Assembly (NCBI RefSeq): GCF_018555455.1
Contig: NZ_JAFEJU010000002.1
Location: 496,001-560,000, forward strand
Length of the DNA stretch: 64,000 bases
Source of the DNA: Bifidobacterium colobi
GTDB lineage: Bacteria > Actinomycetota > Actinomycetes > Actinomycetales > Bifidobacteriaceae
Direction of reading: 5' to 3'
Shown here in pieces: positions 24,652 to 34,700 of the stretch (within the stretch, counting starts at the first letter, position 1; each line of letters opens with the position of its first letter). The position numbers and the translations under genes are program-made. The notes under the pieces are model-generated. The model did not search any database, had not been told where the DNA came from, and saw only the letters and a list, made by a program, of their open reading frames with translations.

Positions 24652-25500
24652 TTACTTGCTGAGGAACTCGGCAATGGACTCGGCTGCCGCGTACCCCTTG
24701 CGGTACATCATTTCCAAGCCTTCGAAATTCTTCTTCAGCGTATTGAGACCATAAAGATCCTCGGGAGCCAGAATCAGCACCTTGCCTTCGGCCTCATACT
24801 GTTTGGCCAGTTCAATCTCATCGTTGTAGGTCTTGTACCGCATGCGCAGACGCTCGGCGGCGGCCGGGTACGTGCGCTCCAGAATACGTGCCGGCGGCAA
24901 ATCCTTGCGCTGCTGGCGCACCTCATCGCGAAGACGCGAAAGAATCAGGATCACGCGCTCGTAACCGTCATCCAACGCCTTCTGCACCGGTACGGGATCG
25001 GCAATGCCGCCATCGAAATACGGCACGCCATCCACCACATACGGCTCGCAGGCCACCGGTACGGCGGACGAGGCCTTGACGACATCGAAATCATCAAAAC
25101 GAATACGTGATTTGTCGAAATACTTGGTCGACCCATCCTCGGCATTGCATGCCACCACGGTAAATCCGGTGGGATTGGCCTCGAACGCCTCGAAATCCAC
25201 CGGGTATTCGCCATCATGATTGCTCAACGTGCCGTAGATGTAGTCGAGATTAGCGAAATTATGGTTCTTGAAGAAGCTTTCCGCGCTGGCATATTCCTTA
25301 CGGAACGCGTACTTGGTGTAGAACGTATGGTTCCGGCCATGCTGGCGGGCGATGAACGAGGTCATGTTCGCAGCCCCGGCGGAAACGCCGTAACACATAT
25401 CCACATCAATACCGTCTTCAAGCATGCGATCCATCACGCCGCAGCCGAATATCGCGCGGAACCCGCCGCCCACATCGATCATCGCGGTTGTATATGCCAT
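24652..25500 (-). CDS. patatin-like phospholipase
   Basis: A 282-residue patatin-family lipid acyl hydrolase, similar in layout to E. coli YjjU. The glycine-rich oxyanion loop is DVGGGFRAIFGCGV, the catalytic Ser is residue 40 in YGVSAGA (GxSxG) and the Asp is in YFDGGIADPVPV. The C-terminal part is helical and charged. There is no signal peptide. The start is preceded by AGAAGGGAACAACACTT. It may act on membrane lipids. Downstream of murI in the same direction, separated by 65 bp. Confidence 0.85.
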   Translation of the reverse strand: MAYTTAMIDVGGGFRAIFGCGVMDRMLEDGIDVDMCYGVSAGAANMTSFIARQHGRNHTFYTKYAFRKEYASAESFFKNHNFANLDYIYGTLSNHDGEYPVDFEAFEANPTGFTVVACNAEDGSTKYFDKSRIRFDDFDVVKASSAVPVACEPYVVDGVPYFDGGIADPVPVQKALDDGYERVILILSRLRDEVRQQRKDLPPARILERTYPAAAERLRMRYKTYNDEIELAKQYEAEGKVLILAPEDLYGLNTLKKNFEGLEMMYRKGYAAAESIAEFLSK

Positions 25501-25565
25501 AAGTGTTGTTCCCTTCTACCAATACTGATTGAGAGCTTACGCGCGTCAGCCGAACACCCGAATAA

Positions 25566-26360
25566 TCATCGGTTCAACAATTCGCGGGAAAGCTTGGCGA
25601 TCCGTTCGGACGGATCGGAATTAGACAATTCCACACTGCCGTGAGCGTCTTCCGGAGCCAGCTTGCCCAAGGATTCAAGCACCACGCGCAGATGCCGCAC
25701 CGTACCTTCGTTGCCGTCGATGATTGCTGCGCGCTCGGGCAGCAGTTCGCGGAAGTAGTCGCGGTAGAACACGAAATGCGTGCAACCCAGCACCACCGAG
25801 TCGATGCGGTTCAAATCATACTGATCAAAATAATGATGCAGCGTATCCATCACCAGCTGATGATTGCCAAGCTGCCCGGACTCCACAATCTCCACCAGAT
25901 CAGGGCAAGGCTCCTTGTAAATCTCATTATTCGAATCGAAGCGTTGCATGAGTGTGGCGAATTTTTGTTCGCGCAACGTGAGGGGAGTGGCGGCCACAAT
26001 CACGCGCTGTGGAATATGGTGAGGATCGGATGGCACATCGCCGCGATCGCACGCCACTTTCAACGCCGGTTCCATGCCGATGATTGGAATATCATAGTGA
26101 TCGCGCAAATCGTTGACGGCTGCGGAAGTGGCGGTATTGCAGGCAATCACCACGGCTTTGACGCCTTGGTTCACGAATCGCTCAACAATCGCGAAACTCA
26201 ACGCCTTGACTTGCTCAGGTGTTTTGGTGCCATATGGAGCATTGGCGGAATCGCCGAAATACAGCACATGCTCACCCGGCATATCCTTGGCGATCTGCTT
26301 GGCCACGGAAATACCGCCAAGCCCGGAATCGAACACACCTATTGGCGCCGACGAACTCAT
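25566..26360 (-). CDS. murI: glutamate racemase
   Basis: A 264-residue Asp/Glu racemase that makes D-glutamate for peptidoglycan. The catalytic cysteines are in [12 protein letters not shown] and [10 protein letters not shown]; the N-terminal [16 protein letters not shown] and [11 protein letters not shown] are family signatures. It is divergent from dapF, with about 50 bp between the likely starts. Length is normal. Confidence 0.93.
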   Translation of the reverse strand: MSSSAPIGVFDSGLGGISVAKQIAKDMPGEHVLYFGDSANAPYGTKTPEQVKALSFAIVERFVNQGVKAVVIACNTATSAAVNDLRDHYDIPIIGMEPALKVACDRGDVPSDPHHIPQRVIVAATPLTLREQKFATLMQRFDSNNEIYKEPCPDLVEIVESGQLGNHQLVMDTLHHYFDQYDLNRIDSVVLGCTHFVFYRDYFRELLPERAAIIDGNEGTVRHLRVVLESLGKLAPEDAHGSVELSNSDPSERIAKLSRELLNR

Positions 26361-26411
26361 GCCTGAATCCTTCCTGTCATTGTGTCGATTACTAGAGTAC
26401 TCTTACAAGGC

Positions 26412-27305
26412 ATGAGTCTTCCGAAGCAAGTAACCAAAGCGCACGCCACCGGCAATGATTTCGTGGTCTACCTCGACCGGTCCGGCAAGTTCGAACCCAC
26501 CCCGGACGAGGTGCGATTCCTGTGCGACCGTCATTTCGGCATTGGCGGCGATGGTTTGATTCGTCTGACCCGCCCGGATTTCGTATCCGATTTGAGCGAC
26601 GATCAGATTGCACAGATGCTGGCTGGCGGCGCTCGCTGGTTTATGGATTACCGTAATGCCGATGGATCGTTGGCGGAAATGTGCGGCAACGGTACGCGTG
26701 CCATCACCTTGTTCGCCCAGCGTGAAGGCGTGGCGGACTCCACTGAACCATTCCGACTCGGCACGCGCGCGGGAGTGAAGATCCTGACGCCGAAAGGCAA
26801 TATGAAGCCGTATGGAGCCGACGTGTTCCAGGTGGAGATGGGCGCGTGGAAGATCGGTGAACTCGATGCCTACGAGGTTACGATTCCCGGTACCGCCGGT
26901 TCTGCTCGCGGCACGTTCGTCGACATGGGCAATCCGCATGTGGTGGCGGTGATTGAAGACGCGTTCGCTTCGCTGCCGGTGGTTGAAGACCTTGATTTGG
27001 TGACCAAGCCGGTGGTGGCACCAGAAATCAAATCCGATCAGAACGTGGAATTCGTGCGCGTCGACGAGATCGATGAGGAAGCAGGCTCCGGCGAGGCCAC
27101 GATGCGCGTCAACGAGCGCGGTTGCGGCGAGACTTTGTCGTGCGGTACCGGACTGTGCGCCACGGGCATTGTGCTGCGAGCCAAGACCGGCATCGACCAC
27201 TGGGATATCACCGTGCGCGGCGGCACCTTGCGCGTGGATGTGAGCGAGACGGATGTGAAGCTCACCGGTGCGGCCACCCTCGTGGCTGATATCGCGCTGC
27301 TGTAG
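26412..27305 (+). CDS. dapF: diaminopimelate epimerase
   Basis: About 297 residues from the ATG at 26412 (AAGG just upstream); a GTG at 26382 is the alternative. It converts LL- to meso-diaminopimelate in lysine synthesis. The paired catalytic cysteines are in EMCGNGTRAI and SCGTGLCATG, and the N-terminal KAHATGNDFVVYLD is the family signature. Slightly longer than the E. coli enzyme because of insertions near residues 60-70. Bifidobacteria usually have no DAP in their wall, so the role is mainly lysine biosynthesis. Confidence 0.92.
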   Translation: MSLPKQVTKAHATGNDFVVYLDRSGKFEPTPDEVRFLCDRHFGIGGDGLIRLTRPDFVSDLSDDQIAQMLAGGARWFMDYRNADGSLAEMCGNGTRAITLFAQREGVADSTEPFRLGTRAGVKILTPKGNMKPYGADVFQVEMGAWKIGELDAYEVTIPGTAGSARGTFVDMGNPHVVAVIEDAFASLPVVEDLDLVTKPVVAPEIKSDQNVEFVRVDEIDEEAGSGEATMRVNERGCGETLSCGTGLCATGIVLRAKTGIDHWDITVRGGTLRVDVSETDVKLTGAATLVADIALL

Positions 27306-27360
27306 CGCTGCAATACAGCTGTTGCAGGCGACTGCTGCATACATCAACTGTTGCAATAAC

Positions 27361-27402
27361 GAACTGTGGCTGCCTCCCGGTAACGAGGGGCAGCCACAGT
27401 TC
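27361..27402. terminator. bidirectional terminator between dapF and VKOR gene
   Basis: A perfect 14-bp stem GAACTGTGGCTGCC / GGCAGCCACAGTTC with a 14-base loop, located between convergent genes. Confidence 0.65.
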
Positions 27403-27420
27403 ATTATTGATTACTGACTC

Positions 27421-28188
27421 TTATGCGGCGAACAGCGCCGAGCCTTCAGTCACAAATATCAGCGCCACAATGGCTACGATCCACAGCACATCGACCATGA
27501 GATCAAAGTTCAAGCGATAGTACTTGTTCAGTCCAGCCGGCACTGCTCCAGTGCTCTTGCTGCTCGGCAGCTCTTGCACGGCAACGGTGGCGTGGCTCAG
27601 TGCCATGAACTGGATGGTGGTGGAGAACATCAGCGTCAAGCACCATGGGCACAGCGCATGAATCACGAACAATGACTGCGTGCTCAGCCAATACGAGTAG
27701 GCAAGTGCGGCCAAACCGCCCAGCCACGTGCAGGTGGCGAACCAGCGCGGTACCCGTACGCGAGCCAAACCAATCACCGCAATCGTAATGAATACGGATT
27801 CAGCGGCGATGCCGAAGAACGCGTTCGGATAGCTTAATCCGCCGAACTTTACGATTTCCGCCTGCCAGGACTGCGCCACGGTAGTGCAGGAGATGACCGC
27901 GTTCACATCGCATCCAAGCTGTGCTTCGGGATGGCGAGCCAATTGGAGGGTTTCGGCGGACAGGATGAACGAGGTGCCAAGCGCCACTACCGAGGCGAGC
28001 AGCATGATCAGGTAGGTCCAGGTGGCGCTGTGCCGCCAGCCGGTCAGCGGACTGGTTGTGAGCGAAGGCGCGGCTGCGGGCGCGGCTGTAGAGTCGCTGG
28101 TAGTTTGGCCGTTGGCGTGGGCCTCGGCTCGGTCCGCAATCGTGGTGGTCTGTTTGTTGTTCTGCTTGGTTGTAGTGTTACGAGTCAT
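27421..28188 (-). CDS. vitamin K epoxide reductase-family membrane protein
   Basis: A 255-residue integral membrane protein of the VKOR/DsbB-like group. After a Thr/Ala-rich cytoplasmic leader it has four to five helices. The conserved cysteines are in GCDVNAVISC (outer loop) and in HALCPWCLT (CxxC active site). The family reoxidises DsbA-like thiol oxidases using quinone during disulfide formation in secreted proteins. Quinone use in anaerobic bifidobacteria is unclear. No DsbA-like gene is adjacent. GAGGGGAATC precedes the start. Confidence 0.88.
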   Translation of the reverse strand: MTRNTTTKQNNKQTTTIADRAEAHANGQTTSDSTAAPAAAPSLTTSPLTGWRHSATWTYLIMLLASVVALGTSFILSAETLQLARHPEAQLGCDVNAVISCTTVAQSWQAEIVKFGGLSYPNAFFGIAAESVFITIAVIGLARVRVPRWFATCTWLGGLAALAYSYWLSTQSLFVIHALCPWCLTLMFSTTIQFMALSHATVAVQELPSSKSTGAVPAGLNKYYRLNFDLMVDVLWIVAIVALIFVTEGSALFAA

Positions 28189-28277
28189 GATTCCCCTCAG
28201 GTTTGATTGCTCACTACCTTAGCCGCGACCCTCGCCGGAGTTCCGCTGACGGCCTGAATGCGGTTACGATGGAACGT

Positions 28278-29162
28278 ATGACTGACTATGCGATGCCTGT
28301 GGCCCCGCCGAAGACCGGGTGGGACATTCATTGCCACACCGTGTTCTCCGATGGCACGGAGACACCGGGTGCAATGGCCCGCGAATGCAAGACGTTGGGT
28401 TTGAAGGGCGTCGCCATCTCCGATCATGACACCACCGCCGGCTGGCAGGATGCCGAAGCGGGGGCGCGGGCGGTCGGACTGCCTTTGCTGCGCGGCACGG
28501 AGATCACCGCCACGGATCAGGGTGTTTCGGTGCATATGCTCGGATTCCAATACGATCCCGAAAGTCCGCATATCGTGAATTTGTTTGCGGCGACTCGGGC
28601 TGCGCGATTGCGTCGCACGCAGCACATGGTGGAATTGATGGCCAAGGATTACCCGATTTCCTGGGAGTCGGTGTTGGCCCAGGTCAAGGAAGGCGGCAAA
28701 ACCACGATAGGGCGGCCGCATATTGCCGACGCATTGGTAAGCGCCGGAGTGTATCGCAATCGTTCTGAGGCGTTCGCCGATGCGGTCAACTCTTCGTCCA
28801 AGTATTACATTCCAACGCCGTCGCCCACCACGCATGAGGTGGTGGCCGCCGTCAAGGAGGCTGGCGGTGTGATTCTGGTGGCTCATGCCGCGGATGTGAG
28901 CCGTAATCGCCGACTGCTCTCCGATGAGCAGATCGCAGCGCTCGCCAACGAGGGCTTGGACGGTTTGGAAGTCTGGCATCGCGGCAATCCGCCGGAGCAA
29001 CGCGTGCGTTTGCTGGGCTTGTGCCGTCGGTTCGGATTGTTGGTCACCGGCGGTTCGGATTGGCATGGTGCAGGCAAGCCGAACCTGCTGGGCGAGAACC
29101 TCACCGATGATGCCACGGTTGCCGAGATCGTGCGCAGAGGCGTGCTGCCGCTGTATCGGTAG
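28278..29162 (+). CDS. PHP-domain phosphoesterase (RNase AM/YciV-like)
   Basis: About 294 residues of the PHP fold. Metal ligands are in DIHCHTVFSDGTETP, ISDHDTTAGW, AHAADVS and TGGSDWHG. The domain organisation matches YciV/TrpH-type enzymes, which remove 3'-phosphates from 3',5'-bisphosphonucleotides and trim RNA 5' ends. The start was taken at the ATG after GATGGAACGT; 28269 is an alternative. It is divergent from the VKOR-like gene. Confidence in the family is high and in the substrate moderate. Confidence 0.83.
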   Translation: MTDYAMPVAPPKTGWDIHCHTVFSDGTETPGAMARECKTLGLKGVAISDHDTTAGWQDAEAGARAVGLPLLRGTEITATDQGVSVHMLGFQYDPESPHIVNLFAATRAARLRRTQHMVELMAKDYPISWESVLAQVKEGGKTTIGRPHIADALVSAGVYRNRSEAFADAVNSSSKYYIPTPSPTTHEVVAAVKEAGGVILVAHAADVSRNRRLLSDEQIAALANEGLDGLEVWHRGNPPEQRVRLLGLCRRFGLLVTGGSDWHGAGKPNLLGENLTDDATVAEIVRRGVLPLYR

Positions 29163-29372
29163 GTATCAGCAAATGGCGCATTGCACATTGCGCTTGAGTC
29201 AAGGCGCTTGAACTCAGTTTTTGCGTACTGTGCCTATTGCGCTGTTTGAAGTCTTGAGGCATGTAGCGCGCACTGTGCAAGCGTCCAAGCGGAGCGGTAG
29301 AAGTGAAGTGTTTTTCGTGAAAGAGACACGAAGGAGAAATGATGGTGAGTGAGAAGCAGGGCGGGAGCGCCA

Positions 29373-29379
29373 CCCCCCC
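29373..29379 (+). repeat. C7 homopolymer at a frameshift near a gene start
   Basis: Seven consecutive C residues. The ATG at 29342 with AAGGAG upstream opens a frame that stops at 29406-29408 after the tract. Eight C's would join that start to the long downstream frame, giving a product beginning MVSEKQGGSATPPYEHSAAK. Confidence 0.65.
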
Positions 29380-29424
29380 TATGAGCATTCTGCTGCAAAA
29401 CCGATAACGGGCGATGCTTCTTCC

Positions 29425-30504
29425 TTGAGTTCGGGTTCTGTTGCCAGTATGACCAGTGTGCCATTGCCCGATCGGCCTGATGCTGCGAAGTCCGAAACCG
29501 ATGAGGCAGGGGCATCCATTTCTACTGATGCTACTGATGCTTCCAGTATGAAATCCACCGTATCCGGCATATCGGGCGGTAGTGGTTCGAAGCGACCCGT
29601 ATGGCTGATTCCCGTTATCGCCGTGGTGTGCGCGGTCGTGCTGGTCGTGGCGGGTGTGTTCGGCTGGCGTGCGTGGGACGCGCACGAGCTGGCTGCGGCC
29701 AAGGCGGATTGCGCCGCCGCGGCCGAGAAGGTGCGGGAGTCGGCGAACGGCTACAACCAGCTGCTCAACGGGGAGGCGGCCGAGGCCTCCATGGTGAAGG
29801 CGGACCAGGTGAAGGACAAGACGACGCGTGCCGCTCTGGCCAAGGAGTTGAAGGCCCCGACACCCGAATACGAGGGCTGCGTCGCCGACGACGCCAGCGG
29901 ATTGAACAAGGCCGCCACGACGTTGGACGGCCAGGCGGACTGGTACGCGAAGCACACGAAATCGCTGGACAAGGCGGTGAAGCGGGTCAATGCGTCGAAG
30001 GCCGCGAAGACGTTGGACACGGCGAAAACCAGCCTGAAATCCAAGCTGGAGGAGGCGTCGAAGCTGCTCGCGGATTCGGACGGCGAGGTGGCCGACAACG
30101 CGACCCGCGACAACCTCATGAAGGCCATCGACGCCGCCAGGAAGCTGACGGACGGCAACGATCCGGCGAAACTCGACCAGGCGCGCAAAAGCGTCGAGGA
30201 CGCGATGAAGCAGGTGAACGACTCGATCCAGGCGAAGAACGACGCGGACAAGGCCGCGGCCGACGCGGCGGCACAGCAGGCGGCGGCCGCCCAGTCGGCG
30301 GCTTCCGCCACCCCGTCCTACAACACGGGCAGCTACGGGTACTCGCGCAATTACGGTTATTCCGGCGGCAACACGTACCGGCCCTCCAGCGGCGGCAGCG
30401 CGAGCACGAACAGTGGTTCATCCGGCAACGACGACCACGGCGGAGCATTCGCATGGGGAACTGGAAATCAATCAACAGGCAATTATGCTCCTATTGAACA
30501 TTGA
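29425..30504 (+). CDS. single-pass membrane protein with coiled-coil ectodomain, start region frameshifted
   Basis: A 359-residue frame from a TTG, but no ribosome site precedes it. A proper start (AAGGAG and ATG at 29342) lies upstream in another frame, separated only by the C7 tract. The protein has a Ser/Thr/Asp-rich cytoplasmic N-terminus, one helix (VWLIPVIAVVCAVVLVVAGV, about residues 59-78) and a long Ala/Lys-rich region with coiled-coil character (about 90-290). A Ser/Gly/Tyr-rich tail follows. No enzymatic domain was recognised; similar architectures occur in bifidobacterial surface proteins. As written it may be OFF or poorly expressed. Confidence 0.7.
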   Translation: MSSGSVASMTSVPLPDRPDAAKSETDEAGASISTDATDASSMKSTVSGISGGSGSKRPVWLIPVIAVVCAVVLVVAGVFGWRAWDAHELAAAKADCAAAAEKVRESANGYNQLLNGEAAEASMVKADQVKDKTTRAALAKELKAPTPEYEGCVADDASGLNKAATTLDGQADWYAKHTKSLDKAVKRVNASKAAKTLDTAKTSLKSKLEEASKLLADSDGEVADNATRDNLMKAIDAARKLTDGNDPAKLDQARKSVEDAMKQVNDSIQAKNDADKAAADAAAQQAAAAQSAASATPSYNTGSYGYSRNYGYSGGNTYRPSSGGSASTNSGSSGNDDHGGAFAWGTGNQSTGNYAPIEH

Positions 30505-30530
30505 TTGTCATCCGTTTTAGACCATTGAGG

Positions 30531-30556
30531 CCCCATACCGTTTATTCGGTATGGGG
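30531..30556 (+). terminator. hairpin downstream of the coiled-coil membrane protein
   Basis: Stem CCCCATACCG / CGGTATGGGG with loop TTTATT. There is no strong T-run. Confidence 0.5.
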
Positions 30557-30605
30557 GCTCACCGTGTTTCAGGCTGGTTCGATTCCCGAATACGGCGGAG
30601 GGTCG

Positions 30606-30809
30606 TCATCCGACGTGTTGGATGACGGCCATGCAGCCGGTGTTGACCATGGTGGGCGGGAGCAGGCCCATGAGCGCCGCCGGCCGCAACACATCCATGT
30701 TTCCGGACAGGATGTACGGCATGGGACCGTCGTATGGCGTTCCGGCCTCGGTTCGAAAGATGTGTGCCGGATTCGTATCTTCGATGCAACGCATCTCGTC
30801 ATCTTCCAT
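30606..30809 (-). CDS. small hypothetical protein
   Basis: A 67-residue frame whose composition looks protein-like (EDTNPAHIFRTEAGTPYDGP, then MPYILSGNMDVLRPAALMGL) and whose ATG has CCGGAAGAAG at a good distance. It matches no family I recognise. It may be a genuine small protein or the remnant of a longer gene. The surrounding DNA shows gene decay. Confidence 0.4.
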   Translation of the reverse strand: MEDDEMRCIEDTNPAHIFRTEAGTPYDGPMPYILSGNMDVLRPAALMGLLPPTMVNTGCMAVIQHVG

Positions 30810-31704
30810 GTTCTTCTTCCGGTTTCATGCCGCATAGGGGGTGTCCGTCGGATCCGCTACCGGAGTCTATGTTCTCCGGCACCGGATTCGCGGATACGAG
30901 GGGCGGGAGAGGCCCGTCCTGTTGATCAACATGGGAGGAGAATCCCATGGGATCCGATTCCGGAGCCGCCGACGAAGACGATCGAGAAGCATACGAGCGC
31001 CGACGCCATGGGCAACACGACCGTGATCACCACCGGCACCGGATTCGGCGGCGCCAGCTGTCCAAAACATGGCTTTCTCGCTTACAAGGGGTTGATTCGA
31101 GCTTCCGGAAACATCTATCTGCTCTACAAGGGGTTCCTCAACCCGCAAATCACGGGTATAACCGCCATCACGATACCGTCATTCCGCCGTTTTGACGGAC
31201 CCTCTACTCAGCGAGCAACCCCTTGTAACGCAGATAGACCTCCCGCGAGCCGGAAATCAACCCCTTGTAAGCGAGATACGCCCTCCCGCTCACAAAATAA
31301 TCACCCTTCGAACACGCGGTCGCGAATCATGCGACCGGATTCGTCCAGCGCGGTGCCATGGCCGTGAATCGCCAGCGGCCGCCTTAGCGGAGGCCGTATG
31401 CCACCGCTGGGCCATATGGCTTCACTGGCGGCGGTTACCGAAACTGCAAGGCCAATGGGTGGCCGATGGTTTCAGTGAGGGGAGCCCAGTGAAGTCATGT
31501 GTCCACGTTGTGCCCGTATGCCTTTGTTGGTCGCTCTTAGCGAAGTCGAATGGCCAATCCATGCCTGAGTGGCATTTTCGATACTCTCGAATCATCGCCC
31601 AGCGAAGCCATACATCCAACACATGGACCTATCGCATTGCCGACGGTATGCTCCGCCGTTCCGGTATGCTGGTATGGCAGTGTTGTAAGAACAAAGGGAA
31701 TGCA
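30810..31704. other. about 0.9-kb decayed intergenic interval
   Basis: No intact gene was accepted. Short coding-looking stretches remain, such as the plus-strand phrase EKHTSADAMGNTTVITTGTG around 30980-31040 and the minus-strand phrase LAIHGHGTALDESGRMIRD around 31310-31375. They lack convincing starts or are interrupted. A 64-bp inverted repeat pair lies inside (31076-31139 and 31214-31277). The rest upstream of the M60 gene has no clear structure. Confidence 0.5.
31076..31277. repeat. 64-bp imperfect inverted repeat pair
   Basis: The left arm is 31076-31139 and the right arm 31214-31277. Both outer ends read TCTCGCTTACAAGGGGTTGA and the inner ends carry TACAAGGGGTT(C/G)CTC in the same sense after complementing. 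The spacer is 74 bp. Read outward, the arms could encode EPLVEQID..NQPLVSEK and QPLVTQID..NQPLVSEI. This may be a bifidobacterial intergenic repeat family. Confidence 0.7.
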
Positions 31705-34700
31705 TTGACTACTATCGGCAAACGTATAGCAGCCATAACCGCCATCGCGGCGATGATGATTACAGGTGTCAGCGCAGGCACCGCTATGGCGGACGAGCAG
31801 CAGCCGGCGCAATCAGCCCAAACCAACCAGTCGACCCAATCCGCAAAGGTCGCTTCGCCAAAGGCCTCGGACTCCACGAACGCGGCCACCACCATCAAGC
31901 TGTCCACCATCGGCTCCAAAGACACGGATAAGAACCGTACGCTGCAGTCGTTCCAATTCGAGAACGCCGACTGGACCGGCTATTACATTCGCCCCGGCAT
32001 CACGGCGAAATTCACCATCACGCTCAACACCAACGCCAAGACCCCGAACGTGCTGTGGGCGCATCGTCAGGTTGGCCGCGTGGATGAAAACACCTATACG
32101 TACATGCGTATGGATGATGGCGGCAAACTGAATCCCGGCAGCAACACAATCGAATATGACACCACTAGTCGCCAAGTCGGTCAGGTACTGTACATCCGCA
32201 ACGATGGCACCGACCCGGCAACCGTGACCATCGAAAACCAGAACGGATCCGATGGCAAGCCGTCGCTCGGCCAATACCCGTACTACGAATACGATGCCAA
32301 GAATCCTCAAGAATTCTGGACTTACCTCCAGCAGTTGCGCGAGTACGTGAACAACGGCGTGGATACGAAGGCCGGCGATCTGAACACAAACCCGTCACTC
32401 GGCATGGATGCCACGTCCATTCGCACCGGTCGCATGGTCTATGAGCTGCGCGCCGCCAAGCTTGTGGATGCATTGAAAGATATCAATAGCGAGCAGGCCG
32501 CAACGGACTGGATTACGAACGCGGCGACCGTGTCCGAGGAACGCCTCGACTATTTCGATCATCTGCAAGGCTTCGATGCCAAGGATGCAGATGCCAAGCA
32601 GCGTCCCACGAACATGAAAATCGTGCTGGAATTGACCCAGAACCTCACGAACCCGTCATCGATGTTCGCGTGGTACACCATGTACCACCTGCCGGAAAGC
32701 GTGTTCCCTGGAGTCGCCACCAACCTGGATTCCGCGCACGGCTGGGCGAACGACCATGAATATGGTCACATGCTGGATATCGACCCGTTGACCCATGCGG
32801 AAGAGACCAACAACCTATTCAGCATTTGGGGACGGCATCGCGTCGGCGAAGCACAGCTCAAGGACGGTAAGACCTTCACCACCAGCATCTACCATGGCAA
32901 TGTGCTCTCCGCACAGCAGCAGCTTGACTCGTGGCTGAACGAGAGGCTCACGAATCCTGATGCCGCCTCCCAGTGGGGAGACATCTGGTGGGGCGTGACC
33001 GCAAAGTGGGAGATACTGCGTTGGTTCGATGATTACGATTACGCCGATTACGATTACGCAAACTCCGCCTACACTGCCGAAAGCGCCGCTCAGGTCAAGA
33101 ACTACGGCGGTTTAGGTGCCGTCTACCGCAAGGTGCGCAGTAATCCCGCCAACTATCGTGTACTCGGCGACGGTCCGAGCAATGCGATGGCCGGAGCCAC
33201 CGCCAAAGCATATTCGGATGCGCTCGGCTTCGATATGAGCGAGGTTCTGGAGCGCTATGGCGCACAAATTCCTGACGAGGTCAAGGAATATACGGCCAAA
33301 TATCCGAAGCTTGATGTGAAGATCCAATACTTCAACATCAACTCGGACGCCAAAGCCATGAACGGTGCCGGACTGTTCTCCAAGAAGACCGGCGGCCCAA
33401 CCTTGACGGCCAAGCGTGGCTCGGACGGCAAACTCACGGTAACCGCTTCCTACGCGGCGGATTCCGCGGAATCCAAGACGGTTTCCGGCTATGAGCTCTT
33501 GGCTGATGGCAAGGCTGTGCAATGGCAGCCGGATGGCAAGTTCAGCATCGACACTGACCCGAGCGTGGAATATCAGGTCATCGCCTACGATCGCCGCGCC
33601 AATCCGAGCGCCGCGACCACGCTCAAGGCGAATGCTGATATCACGGTAAAGGTCCTCACATCCGATGGTGCAAGCCCAGTTAAGGCAAGCGTCACCGTTA
33701 CGCCGAACAACGGCGGCAAAGCAACCGTCTATCATCCGAATGCGCAGGGTGAGCTTACCATCAAGAACGCGCCATCATCGAAGATCTCTGCATCGTTGGA
33801 TGGCTACACCAGTGCTCCGGCTACCGTACCGGTGGATGGCTATGACTGGGCGGGCGAAGTGATTCACTTCACGCTGACGCCGAAGGACAGCAAAGCGGCA
33901 ACCACGCCGGCCCCGATAATCGGCGGCGCGCAAGCCGACGACGGCAGCCTGGCCTTCAGCATCACCCCGGACAACGCCGATGATGCGGTGTACTACACCA
34001 CCGATGGTTCCGAGCCCTCAGCCGAACACGGTATCCGCTACACCGGTGGCACCATCGGCATCACGTCCAGTCCGGTTACCGTCAAGGCCATTGCCTACCG
34101 TGCCGGATTCGCGCCCAGCCGCATCGCTTTCGCCACGTTCACCGATTCCCGTCAGGTGACTATCTGGAATCAGATATGGGGCCCCGATTACGGCTCCGGT
34201 CAGTCCAAGTCGTTTGGTGTGGGCACCTATGAGGCCGCGGATTTGGACTTCCTCGCCAATCAGGTGCGTAGTCTTAAGGTGCCGGATGGGCTCAAAGTGA
34301 CCATCTACGAAGAGGCTGGTTTGCAGGGCGCCGCACATGTGTACACGCAGACGGTGAATTGGGTGAACGTGTATGATCCGATCAAATCCCAGTCCATGAA
34401 GATCGAAACCGTTAAAGCTCCGGCCGCACAAACCGCAGGCAAGGTCACCTTCAAACCGGGTGCCGATGATGCCCAGGGCAGTATGGCTGAAGTCACGCGA
34501 TACGCGGGTATTTCGATGAGCGCACCGGATGTCGCCTTCACTCGCGCCGGCTATAAGCCGACTGGTTGGCTTGCCGATGATGGCACCGCGTATGCGCCGG
34601 GTGCCGAGCTGCCGGATGGAAACGTGACGCTTACGGCTCAGTGGGAGGAAAGCCACGAAGAGCCGGAAACCAATAAGCCAGGCGGTGGCGATGGCAGTGA

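Noticed and set aside
31192-31704. In-frame upstream extension of the M60-like protease
   Set aside because: The extension crosses the inverted repeat and has non-coding composition; a TTG with a good ribosome site directly before a signal peptide is a better start.
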